Part shown: positions 49,460-58,205 of the stretch, piece after piece
Numbering within the stretch: the stretch's first letter is position 1
How the letters are laid out: the number at the start of each line of letters is the position of its first letter
Origin: DTU064 sp045588245
Lineage (GTDB): Bacteria > Bacillota > Clostridia > Oscillospirales > CAG-272
DNA length: 64,000 nucleotides
Assembly (NCBI GenBank): GCA_045588245.1
Contig: JAZNDW010000028.1
Span: 72,288-136,287, forward strand
Direction: 5' to 3'
Program-made: the position numbers and the translations under genes
Notes under the pieces: generated by a model
Seen by the model: only the letters and a program-made list of their open reading frames with translations
Told to the model about the DNA's origin: nothing
Databases searched by the model: none

Positions 49460-51772
49460 ATGAACTATCAGGTAAAAGAGATTGCCGAGCGTATAAGAGC
49501 GCTACGCGAAATACTCGATATATCGACCGAGGATATGGCAAAGGCAACGGACGTTGCACATGAGCAGTATCTTGCTTATGAATCGGGCGAAGTTGACATG
49601 AGTATCGCATTCATGTATAACTGCGCAAAGCATCTCGGCGTCGAAGTCACGGATATTTTGCAGGGTAACAGTCCGACGCTGTCTTCGTTTACGATAACAC
49701 GTGCAGGAAAGGGACTTTCCACAACGAAGCGCGGCGATTTTGACTACCGTCATTTGGCACCGCTTTTCAAGAATAAGAAAGTCGAACCATTCCTCGTTAC
49801 CGCTTATTATAAAGAGGAAGAGCAGAACCGCCCCATACATTTGAATTACCATAACGGCCAGGAAGTAGACATCATCAAGAGCGGTTACCTCAAGATGCAG
49901 GTCGGCGATCACATCGAGATCGCTTGCGCAGGCGATGTATTATACTACGATAGCTCAACTCCTCACGGCATGATCGCCACGGGCGGTGTGGACTGTGAAT
50001 TTTATGCTATCGTTATCAACGGTGACGAGGGCGCAGGCAGCTACATGGATTCGCATACGATGTCCGTTATCGCGCACGAGTCTGCAGAGCATGAGCCTGT
50101 ACCCGAAGTCAAAAAGGCGGACGAGCCCTCCAGACTCGGCGTTGCCGATAAGTTCGTCACGACGGGTGTTGACGAGGACGGTGTATTCAACCGCATCAAA
50201 TTCCATAACACCGAAACCTTCAACTTTGCATACGATATACTCGACGAGCTCGCACGTATCGCACCGCAAAAGCTTGCGATGCTTCACGTCGACAAAGACA
50301 AGACCGAACGCCGCTTCACGTTCCGCGAGATAAGCCGCGCGTCAAACCGTGCCGCTAACTATTTCCGTTCGCTCGGAATTACACGCGGCGATAGAGTAAT
50401 GCTCGTCCTGAAGCGTCACTATCAGTTCTGGATAGCGATGATGGGACTTAACAAGCTCGGTGCTATCGCAATTCCCGCAACAAATCAGCTTTTGGCGAAG
50501 GATTTTGACTATCGCTTCAACGCCGCAGGCGTAACCGCCGTCATCTCCACTCCCGACGATGGCGTTCCGACGGAGATCGAAGCGGCACTCGCAACGTCGC
50601 CTACCGTTACGACGAAGCTTATCGTCGGCGGCGCACGCGACGGCTGGCGCGACTTCGACGCCGAGATCTCGATGTATTCGAGCCACTTTGACAGAGTCGA
50701 CGTTGGTGGCGAAGATCCGCTTCTGATGTACTTCACGTCCGGCACGACGGGATACCCCAAAATTGCCGTTCATAATCATAAATATCCGCTCGGCCATTAT
50801 CCCACGGCGCGCTACTGGCACTGCGTTGACCCAAACGGACTGCATCTTACCATTTCCGATACGGGTTGGGCAAAGGCTATGTGGGGTAAGCTGTACGGAC
50901 AGTGGATGGCTGAAACGGCGCTGTTTGTCTATAACTTTGACAGATTCGATGCTGCCGATATTCTGCCGCTGTTTGCAAAGTACGGCATCACAACGTTCTG
51001 CGCACCGCCGACGATGTACCGCTTCATGATAAAGGAGGATCTCGGCAAGTACGACCTTTCTTCGATCAAGCACGCATCTATCGCAGGCGAGGCGCTCAAC
51101 CCCGAGGTTTACGAGCAGTTCCGCCGTCACACGGGCGTGTCGCTCATGGAAGCGTTCGGACAAACGGAAACGACCGTCGTTCTCGGCAACTTTAACGGCA
51201 TGAAGCCGAAGCCGGGGTCAATGGGTAAGCCGTCACCGCTTTACGACGTTAAGCTTCTCGATTCCGATGGAAACGAGGTTGCAACCGGTGAAACGGGCGA
51301 GATCTGCATCAATACCGCCAACGGTACACCGTGCGGTCTTTTCTGCGGATATTATAACAATGAAGAAAGCACCGCCGCTGCATGGCACGACGGAATTTAC
51401 CATACGGGCGACACCGCATGGCGCGATGAAGACGGATATTATCATTACGTCGGCAGAGTTGACGATCTTATCAAATCATCGGGTTACCGCATAGGACCGT
51501 TTGAGATCGAAAGCGTCATTATGGAGCTTCCTTATATACTTGAGGTTGCAGTTACCGCCGTTCCGCACGAGATACGCGGACAGGTCGTAAAAGCGAATAT
51601 CGTCCTGACGAAGGGAACAGTCCCATCCGACGAGCTTGCAAAAGAGATCCAGAACTATGTAAAATCGCGTACCGCACCGTACAAGTATCCGCGTGTTGTT
51701 GAATTTATGGACACGCTTCCGAAGACTGTCAGCGGCAAGATCAAGCGCAAAGAACTGCGCGAAAAGGGCTGA
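49460..51772 (+). CDS. XRE-HTH/cupin/acyl-CoA synthetase fusion protein
   Basis: The 770-residue protein joins three parts. Residues 1-65 are an XRE-type helix-turn-helix (IRALREILDISTEDMAKATD), and about 105-190 a cupin (NGQEVDIIKSGYLKMQVGDH). From about 225 to the end lies an acyl-adenylate/thioester-forming ligase of the medium-chain acyl-CoA synthetase type, with YFTSGTTGYPKIAVHN, EAFGQTETT, YHTGDTAWRDEDGYYHYVGRVDDLIKSSGYRI written here only in part (HTGDTAWRDEDGYY; GRVDDLIKSSGYRIGP) and the C-terminal PKTVSGKIKR lysine. It activates a carboxylic acid to its CoA ester. AGGAG precedes the ATG. A valine T-box controls it, so isobutyrate or another branched-chain acid is the inferred substrate. 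The regulator-enzyme fusion is unusual. Confidence 0.88.
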   Translation: MNYQVKEIAERIRALREILDISTEDMAKATDVAHEQYLAYESGEVDMSIAFMYNCAKHLGVEVTDILQGNSPTLSSFTITRAGKGLSTTKRGDFDYRHLAPLFKNKKVEPFLVTAYYKEEEQNRPIHLNYHNGQEVDIIKSGYLKMQVGDHIEIACAGDVLYYDSSTPHGMIATGGVDCEFYAIVINGDEGAGSYMDSHTMSVIAHESAEHEPVPEVKKADEPSRLGVADKFVTTGVDEDGVFNRIKFHNTETFNFAYDILDELARIAPQKLAMLHVDKDKTERRFTFREISRASNRAANYFRSLGITRGDRVMLVLKRHYQFWIAMMGLNKLGAIAIPATNQLLAKDFDYRFNAAGVTAVISTPDDGVPTEIEAALATSPTVTTKLIVGGARDGWRDFDAEISMYSSHFDRVDVGGEDPLLMYFTSGTTGYPKIAVHNHKYPLGHYPTARYWHCVDPNGLHLTISDTGWAKAMWGKLYGQWMAETALFVYNFDRFDAADILPLFAKYGITTFCAPPTMYRFMIKEDLGKYDLSSIKHASIAGEALNPEVYEQFRRHTGVSLMEAFGQTETTVVLGNFNGMKPKPGSMGKPSPLYDVKLLDSDGNEVATGETGEICINTANGTPCGLFCGYYNNEESTAAAWHDGIYHTGDTAWRDEDGYYHYVGRVDDLIKSSGYRIGPFEIESVIMELPYILEVAVTAVPHEIRGQVVKANIVLTKGTVPSDELAKEIQNYVKSRTAPYKYPRVVEFMDTLPKTVSGKIKRKELREKG

Positions 51773-51790
51773 TAAAATTTGCGTTACCGC

Positions 51791-51819
51791 TTGCAAAACG
51801 ATCACAAATGTGTTATTAT
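51791..51819 (+). promoter_or_regulatory. Sigma-A promoter of tRNA-Leu
   Basis: TTGCAA (51791-51796) and TATTAT (51814-51819) are 17 bases apart, about 16 bases before the tRNA. Confidence 0.7.
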
Positions 51820-51834
51820 ATAGCGGTAACACAC

Positions 51835-51918
51835 GCCGGTGTGTCGGAATCGGCAGACGAGGAGGACTCAAAATCCTTTGCTGGCGACAGCGTGCGGGTT
51901 CAAGTCCCGCCACCGGCA
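51835..51918 (+). tRNA. tRNA-Leu (CAA anticodon)
   Basis: An 84-base class II tRNA has the acceptor stem GCCGGTG/CACCGGC with A73, the anticodon loop CTCAAAA flanked by AGGA/TCCT, a long variable arm (GCTGGCGACAGC) and the T-loop GTTCAAGTC in a GCGGG/CCCGC stem. CCA is not encoded. It reads UUG leucine codons. Confidence 0.95.
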
Positions 51919-52012
51919 TCAAGTCTTAATAGCTTGAACCTCTTTACCGTTGGTAAGATGTTCGGGCTATTTTGCTTTATGGAGGAGTACGAAAACTTCA
52001 ACAATCAATAAG

Positions 52013-52050
52013 CACACGAAAGCCGCAGGCAATTCGTCTGCGGCTTTGTG
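52013..52050 (+). terminator. Hairpin after tRNA-Leu, probable terminator
   Basis: AAAGCCGCAG pairs with CTGCGGCTTT, extended by CACA/TGTG. The T-run is short, so termination may be partial. Confidence 0.6.
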
Positions 52051-52060
52051 TATTCAGGTA

Positions 52061-52360
52061 GTGCCGCCGACGATTGCTGATCAAGGATACACGCTCCACA
52101 CTTGCACCGCCTGCGGTGACAGCTACAAGGACAACTACACGGACGTCTTAGAGTACGTTATAGGTGACGTAAACAGCGACGGCGAGATCACGGCACGTGA
52201 TGCCGCCATGGCATATGCAATCGTGAACGGAAAATATGATCCGAGCGATTCGCGGACACTTGCTGCCAACGTAAACGGTGACGGCGAGATCACTGCACGC
52301 GATGCCGCCATGATATATGCTTGCGTCAACGGTAAGTTAGCATCGTTTCCGGTGGGATAA
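52061..52360 (+). pseudogene. 3' remnant of a dockerin-bearing secreted protein
   Basis: The frame encodes GYTLHTCTACGDSYKDNY, a short cysteine module. Two dockerin type I repeats follow: GDVNSDGEITARDAAMAYAI and NVNGDGEITARDAAMIYACV, each with calcium-binding Asp/Asn positions. The frame runs back through the hairpin into tRNA-flanking DNA with no signal peptide, ribosome site or catalytic domain, so this is the tail of a lost gene. Dockerins bind cohesin modules on scaffolds or cell surfaces, which suggests such partners exist in the genome. A similar cysteine module occurs in the next gene. Confidence 0.75.
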
Positions 52361-52509
52361 AAACTAAATATAATTACAAAAAAGGGAGTATCGTACTCCC
52401 TTTTTGCTGTTAATATTTCTGTTGAAAAAGCAGTGTAAATATGTTAATATATATTTATATATCAAAGCGTATCAACACATGAATATACACATATCGAAAG
52501 AAGGATCGC

Positions 52510-54924
52510 ATGAAAAAGCTCATATCGTTTGTTCTTGTAATATTAATGCTCTGTGGCATGCTGCCGATGACGGTGTTTGCGGCAGAGGAAACCGAAGCAA
52601 ATCCCTGGAGCGGCAGAAGCGCCGTCTTTGTTGGTGATAGCATAACTGCAGGCGCTGGTACAACCCAAATTTACTATCAGTGTCTGGAGGAATCTCTGGG
52701 CTTGGGGTCCGTGACCTCCATGGGCGTTGGTGGTTCCTGCATCAGCGCCGCTTCTGATTACGGCACGGGCAATCAGCCCCTGATCAACCGTTATCAGAAT
52801 ATTCCCTCCACGGACTTGATTGTCATTTTTATGGGAACCAATGACTACGGTCATGAAACACCCTTGGGCTCTGTGGAGGATACGAAGGACGGCACCTTCT
52901 ACGGTGCGCTGAATACCATCATCCCCGACCTTGTTGCCAAGCATACCTCCAGCAAGATTGTATTTGTCACCCCTTTGCATCGGTATGGCTTTGGAACAAG
53001 CAAAATTCTGGGAACCCAATTCACATACGATAACATCCCCAACGGTGTCGGGGCTACCTTGGGTGACTATGTGGATGCGCTGAAGACCGTCTGCGCGATC
53101 AATAATGTTTCCGTGATCGATCTGTACACAGAATGTACTCTGGATCCTTCGGACGCTGCAGTTCGATCCACTTATATGCCCGACGGAATACACCCCAATG
53201 CCGCCGGTCACGAGGTGATCGCCGATATCATGGAATCTCATCTCCGGACTTTTGAACCTGTTGAGAGCGAACCGGTCGTTCTGGCTGAAATGATCCAGGG
53301 CAATAAATTCGCATCCACCAGCAATCAGTCCTGCCGTGCAAGCTCCCGTGTCAACTACTATCTGAAGGCGGGAACTGTCATTACACTCAGGAATCCTGAT
53401 GCGATGCAATGGGCTTGTGCCAGAACTTCCAACGAATTCAGCAACAATAACCTGGGCTATTTCCCTGAGAAACAGTGGACAGACATTGTGACTGCTGTGG
53501 TAGCAGAAGATGGTTGGGTTGGTTTTACCTTTAAATATCGGGACGAAACCCAGTCATTTGATCTGACCAAGCCTCTGTCTGACTATATTACCATTGAAGA
53601 GCCGCATGTTCACAGCTACGAAGCTGCCGTCACCGCCCACACCTGCACCGAACAGGGATATACTACCTATACCTGTCAGTGCGGCGATAGCTATGCGGAT
53701 GATTATGTGGATGCTACCGGCCACACCTATGAAAATGGCATTTGCACTGGTTGTGGTGCAACCCAGCCAGGCCCCGTGATCACACTGCAGCCTGTGGACG
53801 GCGAAGCCAAGCTGGGCGAGCGGTACTGCGTGACTGTGGAAGCCGAGGGCGAGGGACTGACCTATCAGTGGTATCTGCGCAATGCAGGCTCCAAGCGCTT
53901 CTCCAAGTCCTCTGTCAAGGACAATACCTATGACGATGTGATGACCGCTGCCCGTGCTGGTCGTGAGGTCTACTGTGTCATCACCGATGCAAACGGCAAC
54001 TCCGTCACCACCGATACCGTCAAACTGGTGCTTCTGCCCTCTGAGGAGTTGGCGATCGTTACACAGCCCACCGACGGCGAAGCTGCTCTGGGTGAGCGCT
54101 ACTGCGTCACCGTGGAAGCCAAGGGCGAGGGACTGAAATACCAGTGGTACTTCCGCAATAAGGGCGCAACCCGCTGGACAAAATCCTCTGTCACCGACAA
54201 CACCTACGACGACGTGATGAACAACACCAGAAACGGCAGAGAGGTCTACTGTGTCATTACCGACCTTGCTGGCAATAATGTTACCACCGATATTGTCAAA
54301 CTGGTTTGTGTTCCCATGAAGCTGGAAATCACTTCTCAGCCCACGGACGCAACTGCCGCCTTTGGAGAAATGTTCTGCGCTACAGTTGTAGCAAAGGGCG
54401 AGGGATTGAAGTATCAGTGGTACTACCGCAACGCAGGATCCACCAAGTGGTACAAGTCCGGCGTTCGTGACAACACCTACGATGATGTGATGACCAAGGC
54501 CAGAAATGGCAGAGAGGTCTACTGTGTCATCACCGATGCAAACGGCAACTCCGTGACTACGGACACTGTAAAGCTGATCGCCGTTCCCTCCGTGGAACTG
54601 AAGCTGCTGGGTGTGACTTATGAAGCTGCCGCCATGGGTGAGCGTTACTGTGTGACCGTGGAAGCCGAGGGTGAAGGCCTGACCTATCAGTGGTACTTCC
54701 GCAATGCGGGAGCAACCCGTTGGAGCAGATCCAGTGTTCGTGACAACACCTACGACGATGTGATGAACAAGACCAGAGCCAACCGTGAGGTCTACTGTGT
54801 GATCACTGACGCATTTGGCAATCAGGAGACCACCGATATTGCAGTATTGAAAGAGAAAGCGGACGTTGTTGTGGACGCATTCCCCGATATCTCCCAATTC
54901 CTGGCAGCGCAAACATCTTCCTAG
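52510..54924 (+). CDS. Secreted SGNH/GDSL hydrolase with four Ig-like repeats
   Basis: The 804-residue protein has a signal peptide (about 1-25), then an SGNH esterase domain: FVGDSITAG (catalytic Ser), GVGGSC, FMGTNDYG and DGIHPNAAGH (Asp and His). After about residue 250 comes a linker, a cysteine module (HTCTEQGYTTYTCQCGDSY near 378), and four repeats of about 91 residues with YQWYxRN and REVYCVITD cores. Such enzymes often remove acetyl esters from plant glycans. The Leu codons are mostly CTG and Thr codons ACC, unlike neighbouring genes, which suggests transfer. It ends at TAG 54922, and the same frame stays open beyond it. Confidence 0.85.
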   Translation: MKKLISFVLVILMLCGMLPMTVFAAEETEANPWSGRSAVFVGDSITAGAGTTQIYYQCLEESLGLGSVTSMGVGGSCISAASDYGTGNQPLINRYQNIPSTDLIVIFMGTNDYGHETPLGSVEDTKDGTFYGALNTIIPDLVAKHTSSKIVFVTPLHRYGFGTSKILGTQFTYDNIPNGVGATLGDYVDALKTVCAINNVSVIDLYTECTLDPSDAAVRSTYMPDGIHPNAAGHEVIADIMESHLRTFEPVESEPVVLAEMIQGNKFASTSNQSCRASSRVNYYLKAGTVITLRNPDAMQWACARTSNEFSNNNLGYFPEKQWTDIVTAVVAEDGWVGFTFKYRDETQSFDLTKPLSDYITIEEPHVHSYEAAVTAHTCTEQGYTTYTCQCGDSYADDYVDATGHTYENGICTGCGATQPGPVITLQPVDGEAKLGERYCVTVEAEGEGLTYQWYLRNAGSKRFSKSSVKDNTYDDVMTAARAGREVYCVITDANGNSVTTDTVKLVLLPSEELAIVTQPTDGEAALGERYCVTVEAKGEGLKYQWYFRNKGATRWTKSSVTDNTYDDVMNNTRNGREVYCVITDLAGNNVTTDIVKLVCVPMKLEITSQPTDATAAFGEMFCATVVAKGEGLKYQWYYRNAGSTKWYKSGVRDNTYDDVMTKARNGREVYCVITDANGNSVTTDTVKLIAVPSVELKLLGVTYEAAAMGERYCVTVEAEGEGLTYQWYFRNAGATRWSRSSVRDNTYDDVMNKTRANREVYCVITDAFGNQETTDIAVLKEKADVVVDAFPDISQFLAAQTSS
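53770..54861 (+). repeat. Four tandem Ig-like coding repeats of about 273 bases
   Basis: Units begin near 53787, 54064, 54337 and 54610. Each encodes a G(E/M)RYCVTVEA-like strand, YQWYFRN and a DNTYDDVM...REVYCVITD segment. Similarity is high at both base and protein level, pointing to recent duplication. A fifth, decayed copy is at 56367-56536. Confidence 0.85.
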
Positions 54925-55203
54925 ACGTCTGTTGGTGCGGCCCAGCTTGCCAATGTGAATCTGTATCCCATCTTCTACAACACCAATACGGCTTACGCGA
55001 ATTCCAAACTGCGCAGTGTAGATATTCCGGTCAAGACAGTGTCCTCTCTCACCGAGGATCAGACTATCACGCTATATGTTGCAGACAGCTCGATTTTGAA
55101 TACTGCGGATATGTCCGCTTTTCTGGCAGTGATGCAGTCAGAGCCTATACCATCGTGGTGGATGTTTCCGAATATTCCAGCACGACGATCCGGGATTCGG
55201 TAA
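54925..55203 (+). pseudogene. Decayed coding segment in frame after the SGNH gene's TAG
   Basis: Directly after TAG 54922 the same frame continues for 92 codons (ANVNLYPIFYNTNTAYANSK, then VKTVSSLTEDQTITLYVADS). Near 55100-55140 the coding sense passes to another frame that reads GSDAVRAYTIVVDVSEYSS. A stop and a frameshift therefore separate one former protein into pieces. Confidence 0.65.
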
Positions 55204-56309
55204 CGGTAGATTTGTCTGGTTATGATATTTGTGTCGGAGAAAACGATCTGATTGGTTTTGGCAGTGCCGAGGATACGGTAGAGTGGACCTTACTGAGTAC
55301 ACGGCAAACCTCACCTGAGATCCATGAGGAAATGTATCTTTCCTATACGTATGGCAACAAACTGGTCAGCGGTGGTATTCACTACAGCATGCTGTTCAAT
55401 TTTGAGATCGAGGTCAGCGATGACCATGTTACAGACGGCGATTCCGGAGATGGAGAGTCCGGAAACGGCGCTTCCGGAGATGAAGATCTGGAAGCGGAAG
55501 TTCCTGACGAAGGTGGGGATACTTCCGATGTTCCCGAGGATTACTCTGGTTTGGCAGGGTTAAAACTTTCTGTTCTGGGTGACAGCATCAGTACCTACAA
55601 AGGATACTCCAACGATGCTGCCAACACGAACAGCACCATCGGCTCCAACAACGTGTATTACAACGGCAAAAACGGTTTGACCGGTGTGGAGGATACCTGG
55701 TGGATGCAGACGGTCAATGACACAGGAATGAATCTTTTGGTCAACAACTCCTGGAGCGGCTCTTTTGTCGTCGGCGGCTTGAACTCCGTGGACGCAGGTG
55801 TCGGTAACCGGGCAGAAAATCTCCACGATAATACGGGAGATAATGCCGGAACACTTCCGGATGTGATCGCTGTGTACATGGGAACCAATGATCTGTCCAA
55901 AAACGTTGGGGATTACACATCTGCCGGATTCTATGACAATTCGTATGTGGATTCCGATGGCGACGGCGTTTATGACGATCCCACCACCTTTGCCCACGCC
56001 TATGCCATTATGCTGGATAAGATCACAAAGGCATATCCGGAGGCGGAAATCTTTACCTTTACGATCTTGGCTAATAATTGGGTCAATGCGTCTGTGAACG
56101 AAAAAATCAATGCAGCCATTCAGGAGATTTCTGCCCATTACGGAGCCACTGTAGTGGACATCTATGCGGAAACAGGGATTACTGCAGCCAATGCAGGTGA
56201 GTATATGCTGGATAACGAGAAAACACATATCCACCCCAATGAAGCGGGTATGGACCTGATCACCGAGGCATTCAAAAAGGCATTGCTTGAAAAGTTCCAA
56301 GGGCAATAA
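55155..56309 (+). CDS. Second SGNH/GDSL hydrolase, 5' end damaged
   Basis: The frame encodes a beta-rich domain (about 1-95), an acidic Gly/Asp/Glu linker and a full SGNH esterase: LSVLGDSISTYKGY, WMQTVNDTGMNLLVNNSWSG, AVYMGTNDLS and THIHPNEAGM. The catalytic Ser, Asn, Asp and His positions are all present. The first possible start (GTG 55155) has no ribosome site, there is no signal peptide, and the domain continues upstream in broken frames. The gene is probably not made in this form, unless frameshifting or read-through joins it to the preceding gene. Confidence 0.6.
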   Translation: MVDVSEYSSTTIRDSVTVDLSGYDICVGENDLIGFGSAEDTVEWTLLSTRQTSPEIHEEMYLSYTYGNKLVSGGIHYSMLFNFEIEVSDDHVTDGDSGDGESGNGASGDEDLEAEVPDEGGDTSDVPEDYSGLAGLKLSVLGDSISTYKGYSNDAANTNSTIGSNNVYYNGKNGLTGVEDTWWMQTVNDTGMNLLVNNSWSGSFVVGGLNSVDAGVGNRAENLHDNTGDNAGTLPDVIAVYMGTNDLSKNVGDYTSAGFYDNSYVDSDGDGVYDDPTTFAHAYAIMLDKITKAYPEAEIFTFTILANNWVNASVNEKINAAIQEISAHYGATVVDIYAETGITAANAGEYMLDNEKTHIHPNEAGMDLITEAFKKALLEKFQGQ

Positions 56310-56366
56310 ACGGTAACAGTGCCCAAAAAAGGCAGCAAACATATTGCATTTACCTGAATTTCATTA

Positions 56367-56536
56367 GGCTTCCGCAACGCTGGTTCTGACAAGTGGTACA
56401 AGGTTCTGTGATTGACAATACCTACGACGATGTGATGACCAAGGCAAGGGCAAATCGTGAAGTCTACTGTGTGATCACCGACGCATTTGGCAACCGGATC
56501 ATCACGGAAGTGATTACACTGACTGTGGAAAAGTAA
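56367..56536 (+). pseudogene. Decayed fifth Ig-like repeat
   Basis: GFRNAGSDKWYK in one frame is followed, after a small indel near 56403, by SVIDNTYDDVMTKARANRE and then ITDAFGN in another, ending at TAA 56536. It closely matches the last repeat of the SGNH gene, so it is a leftover of the same family. Confidence 0.75.
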
Positions 56537-56797
56537 ACATATAGAAACGGATGTAAGGCCTTGTCCCTTACCTCCGTTTACGTTGAAGCGTTTACGCATG
56601 AAATTACTTTTCTTAACCACCCCTGCGCACCGTTGAGTCGCTCTTTCGTACGAAAGAACCTTCTTTTGTCTACCGGGAAAGGGGTGATTTTTTGTTATTA
56701 TATCCGTTCTATGCGGTTTGTTAACTGTTTTGTATTAGAAATAATCGTCAAAGTTCGTTCGTTGCCAAAAATAATTGTAAACATTCAAAAAAAGTGT

Positions 56798-56825
56798 TTT
56801 ACAAACAGATATTATGTGATATAAT
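56798..56825 (+). promoter_or_regulatory. Sigma-A promoter of the FKBP-type lipoprotein gene
   Basis: TTTACA (56798-56803) and TATAAT (56820-56825) are 16 bases apart. Confidence 0.65.
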
Positions 56826-56898
56826 TAATGGGTCTGCAGACTATGTACGTACGCAGACTTTAATCATTATAACTCACTCCGAAAGGATAACCCACTTC

Positions 56899-58011
56899 AT
56901 GAAAAAGTATCTTTCCATACTCCTCGCGGCTGTAACGCTTATGTCCTGTATGATTCTCACAGGCTGCAAGGATTCAACCGATATTGCCGATTACGATATT
57001 GACAAGTACATAACACTTCCCGAATACAAGGGTGTTAAGATCAAAGAAACCGTCATCGCAGTCACAGAAGACGATATTGCCGATGCAGTAGACGATCTTT
57101 TGGATGAGCACGCAGAAACGGTAACTTTGACCGTATCCGACTCCATCGAAAAAGGCGACGCTCTCAAGATCACATATCAGGGCTTCATCGACGGCGAATA
57201 CGAAGCTTTTGAAAACGGAGAAATGTTTACCGAACAGAAATCGGCGTACTCTCTTGTTATCGGTTCCGGCGCATTTATCCCCGGTTTTGAAGATGCTCTT
57301 ATAGGCGCACACCCCACAGAAACGGTTGAAATTCACGTAACGTTCCCCGAAACGTATAAGAATAATCCCGATCTTGAAAACGTTGATACGAAATTCGTCG
57401 TAACCATCGTTTCCGCAGAGCGCGATATAAAGCCCGAATATAACGACGCATTCATCGCTGAAAACACCGATTACGAGACGGTTGAAGAATACGAAGCATA
57501 TCTTGCAGAAGAGCTCCGCCGTCAAGCCGACGATGATGAACTTGTTGCCGAAATTCAGGACGTTTGGAAGTACATCGTTGATAACACGAAGGTTATCAAG
57601 TACCCCGAGGCTGTCGTTGAAGCGCAGGTTCAGCTTACGATCGATTCGTATACTGAATATGCCGAAGCGTACGGAATGACGCTTGAAGATCTGCTTAAAA
57701 ATTACTATGGCACGGATTATGATACGTTCCTCTCTGAAGTTGAAGCGGAATGCAAAACTTATATTGTAGAAGAAATGATCCTCACCCGTATATCTCAGCT
57801 TGAAGGCATTACCATTTCCGACGTTGAATACGCAGAAGGCGCCGATCAGTACGCCATCGAAAACGGATTTAAGGACGCAGCAGCGCTTGAAGAATATTAC
57901 GGCGAAGAAACTATCAGAGACAGCCTGCTTTGGGACAAGATTCTCACATTCCTCGTTGAAAAGGCAGACGTTCAGCCCGCGGACGATACAAAAGACACGA
58001 CCGCTGAATAA
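56899..58011 (+). CDS. Secreted trigger-factor-like FKBP peptidyl-prolyl isomerase lipoprotein
   Basis: The 370-residue protein has a lipobox (MILTGC, Cys22) and then an FKBP rotamase domain (about 80-175: GDALKITYQGFIDGEYEAF, SLVIGSGAFIPGFEDALIGA, VHVTFPETY-like ITVFPE block). A helical C-terminal domain (about 185-350) follows, like that of trigger factor. The ribosome-binding domain of true trigger factor is absent. It probably folds proteins outside the membrane, alongside the PrsA-like lipoprotein at 42372-43400. AAGGA precedes ATG 56899, and a strong terminator follows. Confidence 0.88.
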   Translation: MKKYLSILLAAVTLMSCMILTGCKDSTDIADYDIDKYITLPEYKGVKIKETVIAVTEDDIADAVDDLLDEHAETVTLTVSDSIEKGDALKITYQGFIDGEYEAFENGEMFTEQKSAYSLVIGSGAFIPGFEDALIGAHPTETVEIHVTFPETYKNNPDLENVDTKFVVTIVSAERDIKPEYNDAFIAENTDYETVEEYEAYLAEELRRQADDDELVAEIQDVWKYIVDNTKVIKYPEAVVEAQVQLTIDSYTEYAEAYGMTLEDLLKNYYGTDYDTFLSEVEAECKTYIVEEMILTRISQLEGITISDVEYAEGADQYAIENGFKDAAALEEYYGEETIRDSLLWDKILTFLVEKADVQPADDTKDTTAE

Positions 58012-58024
58012 TGTAAACTCAAAT

Positions 58025-58060
58025 AAAAAAATCCGCAGCCTTGGTGCTGCGGATTTTTTT
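58025..58060 (+). terminator. Intrinsic terminator after the FKBP-type gene
   Basis: AAAAAATCCGCAGC pairs with GCTGCGGATTTTTT around a six-base loop, followed by T. Confidence 0.92.
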
Positions 58061-58125
58061 ATGTTCAGACCAGACCGTTTTTTTGGCAAGCGGTTGAAAA
58101 ATATGTGCAATTTTAACAAATAATG

Positions 58126-58179
58126 TTGACATGAGTGCGAAAATAATGTAACATATATATGCAAATTAGAAATCTAATT
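58126..58179 (+). promoter_or_regulatory. Promoter and MarR-type operator of the GH51 operon
   Basis: TTGACA (58126-58131) and TAACAT (58149-58154) are 17 bases apart. AATTAGA-AA-TCTAATT (58164-58179) is a perfect inverted repeat just past the expected start of transcription. A MarR-family gene lies in the same operon and is the likely repressor. Confidence 0.7.
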
Positions 58180-58205
58180 AGCGTTATATTATATGGAGGG
58201 ACGAC

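Larger units (their letters stand above)
56310..56898 (+). other. Intergenic region with gene remnant, branched terminator-like structure and promoter
   Basis: It holds a broken Ig-like repeat (56367-56536) and a structure closed by CACCCC (56618-56623)/GGGGTG (56681-56686) with the 16-base palindrome TCTTTCGTACGAAAGA (56642-56657) inside. Six T follow. A promoter lies at 56798-56825, and a leader hairpin GTCTGC (56832)/GCAGAC (56853) is built from palindromes. Confidence 0.65.

Noticed and set aside
53554..54912. A 452-residue minus-strand frame with repeats
   Set aside because: It is antisense to the Ig-like repeats of the SGNH gene; its repeats only mirror those.
56974..58164. A 396-residue minus-strand frame
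   Set aside because: It is antisense to the FKBP-type gene and runs through that gene's terminator, with no ribosome site.
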